From Hornefia porci (GTDB lineage: Bacteria > Bacillota > Clostridia > Peptostreptococcales > Anaerovoracaceae), in assembly GCF_001940235.1 (NCBI RefSeq), contig NZ_MJIE01000001.1, positions 1,984,001 through 2,048,000 on the forward strand: 64,000 nucleotides of DNA, in the 5' to 3' direction. A program made the position numbers and the translations under genes. Of the stretch, positions 63,763 to 64,000 are shown piece after piece (positions within the stretch are counted from its first letter, which is position 1; every line of letters starts with the position of its first letter). A model generated the notes under the pieces. The model saw only the letters and a program-made list of their open reading frames with translations. It ran no database searches and was not told the DNA's origin.

Positions 63763-64000
63763 CTTCTGCCCGTGAGTTACTGTGATGCGCGCCCCACGGC
63801 GCAGTCAGCCGGCCTTTGTCCGCCGGTCGGCCGGTGAGTGATTCGTCTGATTATGCTCATTCGGCTGTATGATTCCGCAAGGGAGGCATCAAAAAAACTG
63901 CGGAGCGCCGACAAACCATATAGGCCCGCCGTGCTCCGCAGCTCCCGTTAACCGGCTGCAGGCCGGAAAATGCTTTCAAATGAGGGCTATTTCACGAACA
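63763..64000. other. Window-end region with a minus-strand terminator
   Basis: CTGCGGAGC (63899-63907) pairs with GCTCCGCAG (63936-63944). On the minus strand it is followed by a T run (TTTTTTGATG), so it should end a minus-strand gene that lies beyond 63960 and outside the window. No gene is complete here. Confidence 0.6.

Overview
The window looks like about 64 kb of chromosome from an anaerobic Gram-positive bacterium of the class Clostridia. The pointers are strong AGGAGG-type ribosome binding sites, a B-type PyrD/PyrK dihydroorotate dehydrogenase pair, AddB, a LytTR/GHKL two-component system and a lone hbd gene. An origin near the Eubacteriales Family XIII / Anaerovoracaceae is an inference. 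Core genes are GC-rich (mid-50s % by eye). Three stretches are visibly more AT-rich and look acquired.

Layout. 1-5.7 kb is the right-hand end of an integrative conjugative element of the Tn916/Tn1549 type: a relaxosome-like protein, replisome organizer, DnaC-like ATPase, sigma-like protein, HTH protein, excisionase and tyrosine integrase. It abuts a gene that looks like the 3' part of metG. 6.2-8.9 kb is a scar region with a 46-bp duplication, a wrecked group II intron reverse transcriptase and an AlbA_2/ATPase regulator. 8.9-19.5 kb holds an aldehyde dehydrogenase, birA, then corC/hlyC-secA-prfB (overlapping genes) and tex. 19.5-20.7 kb is a repeat-rich non-coding stretch. 20.7-28.3 kb carries a predicted PD-(D/E)XK protein, a HAD phosphatase, addB without addA, a TetR regulator, an unknown protein and a small orphan peptide gene. 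tRNA-Thr(CGU) follows.

29-34.8 kb is a complete-looking pyr operon on the minus strand (pyrC-K-D-F-E-B-I) with a clear promoter; these genes make UMP from carbamoyl phosphate. 34.9-46.4 kb has cvpA, tadA with an Ig-like membrane protein, ispE, a GntR regulator, an HtrA-like protease, DUF1934 and DUF1846 proteins, a ClC channel, a divergent SIS/phosphoglucose-isomerase-like protein and hbd. 46.6-53.8 kb holds a GHKL sensor kinase and LytTR regulator facing away from a 1322-residue secreted repeat protein. 54.1-56.5 kb has an extradiol dioxygenase-like gene and two iron-sulfur proteins.

56.8-58.7 kb is an AT-rich island ending at tRNA-Arg(CCU). It contains a YgjV-like membrane protein, HicBA toxin-antitoxin and two unusual structured repeat elements. 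59-64 kb has a secreted choice-of-anchor protein, a MalY/PatB-type lyase and an XRE-Uma2 fusion whose promoter sits inside a perfect palindrome.

The most unusual finding is a set of cloverleaf-like structured repeats (27790-27894, 57443-57546, 57558-57692). Two of them are copies of one element, and their differences include one base-pair-preserving change.
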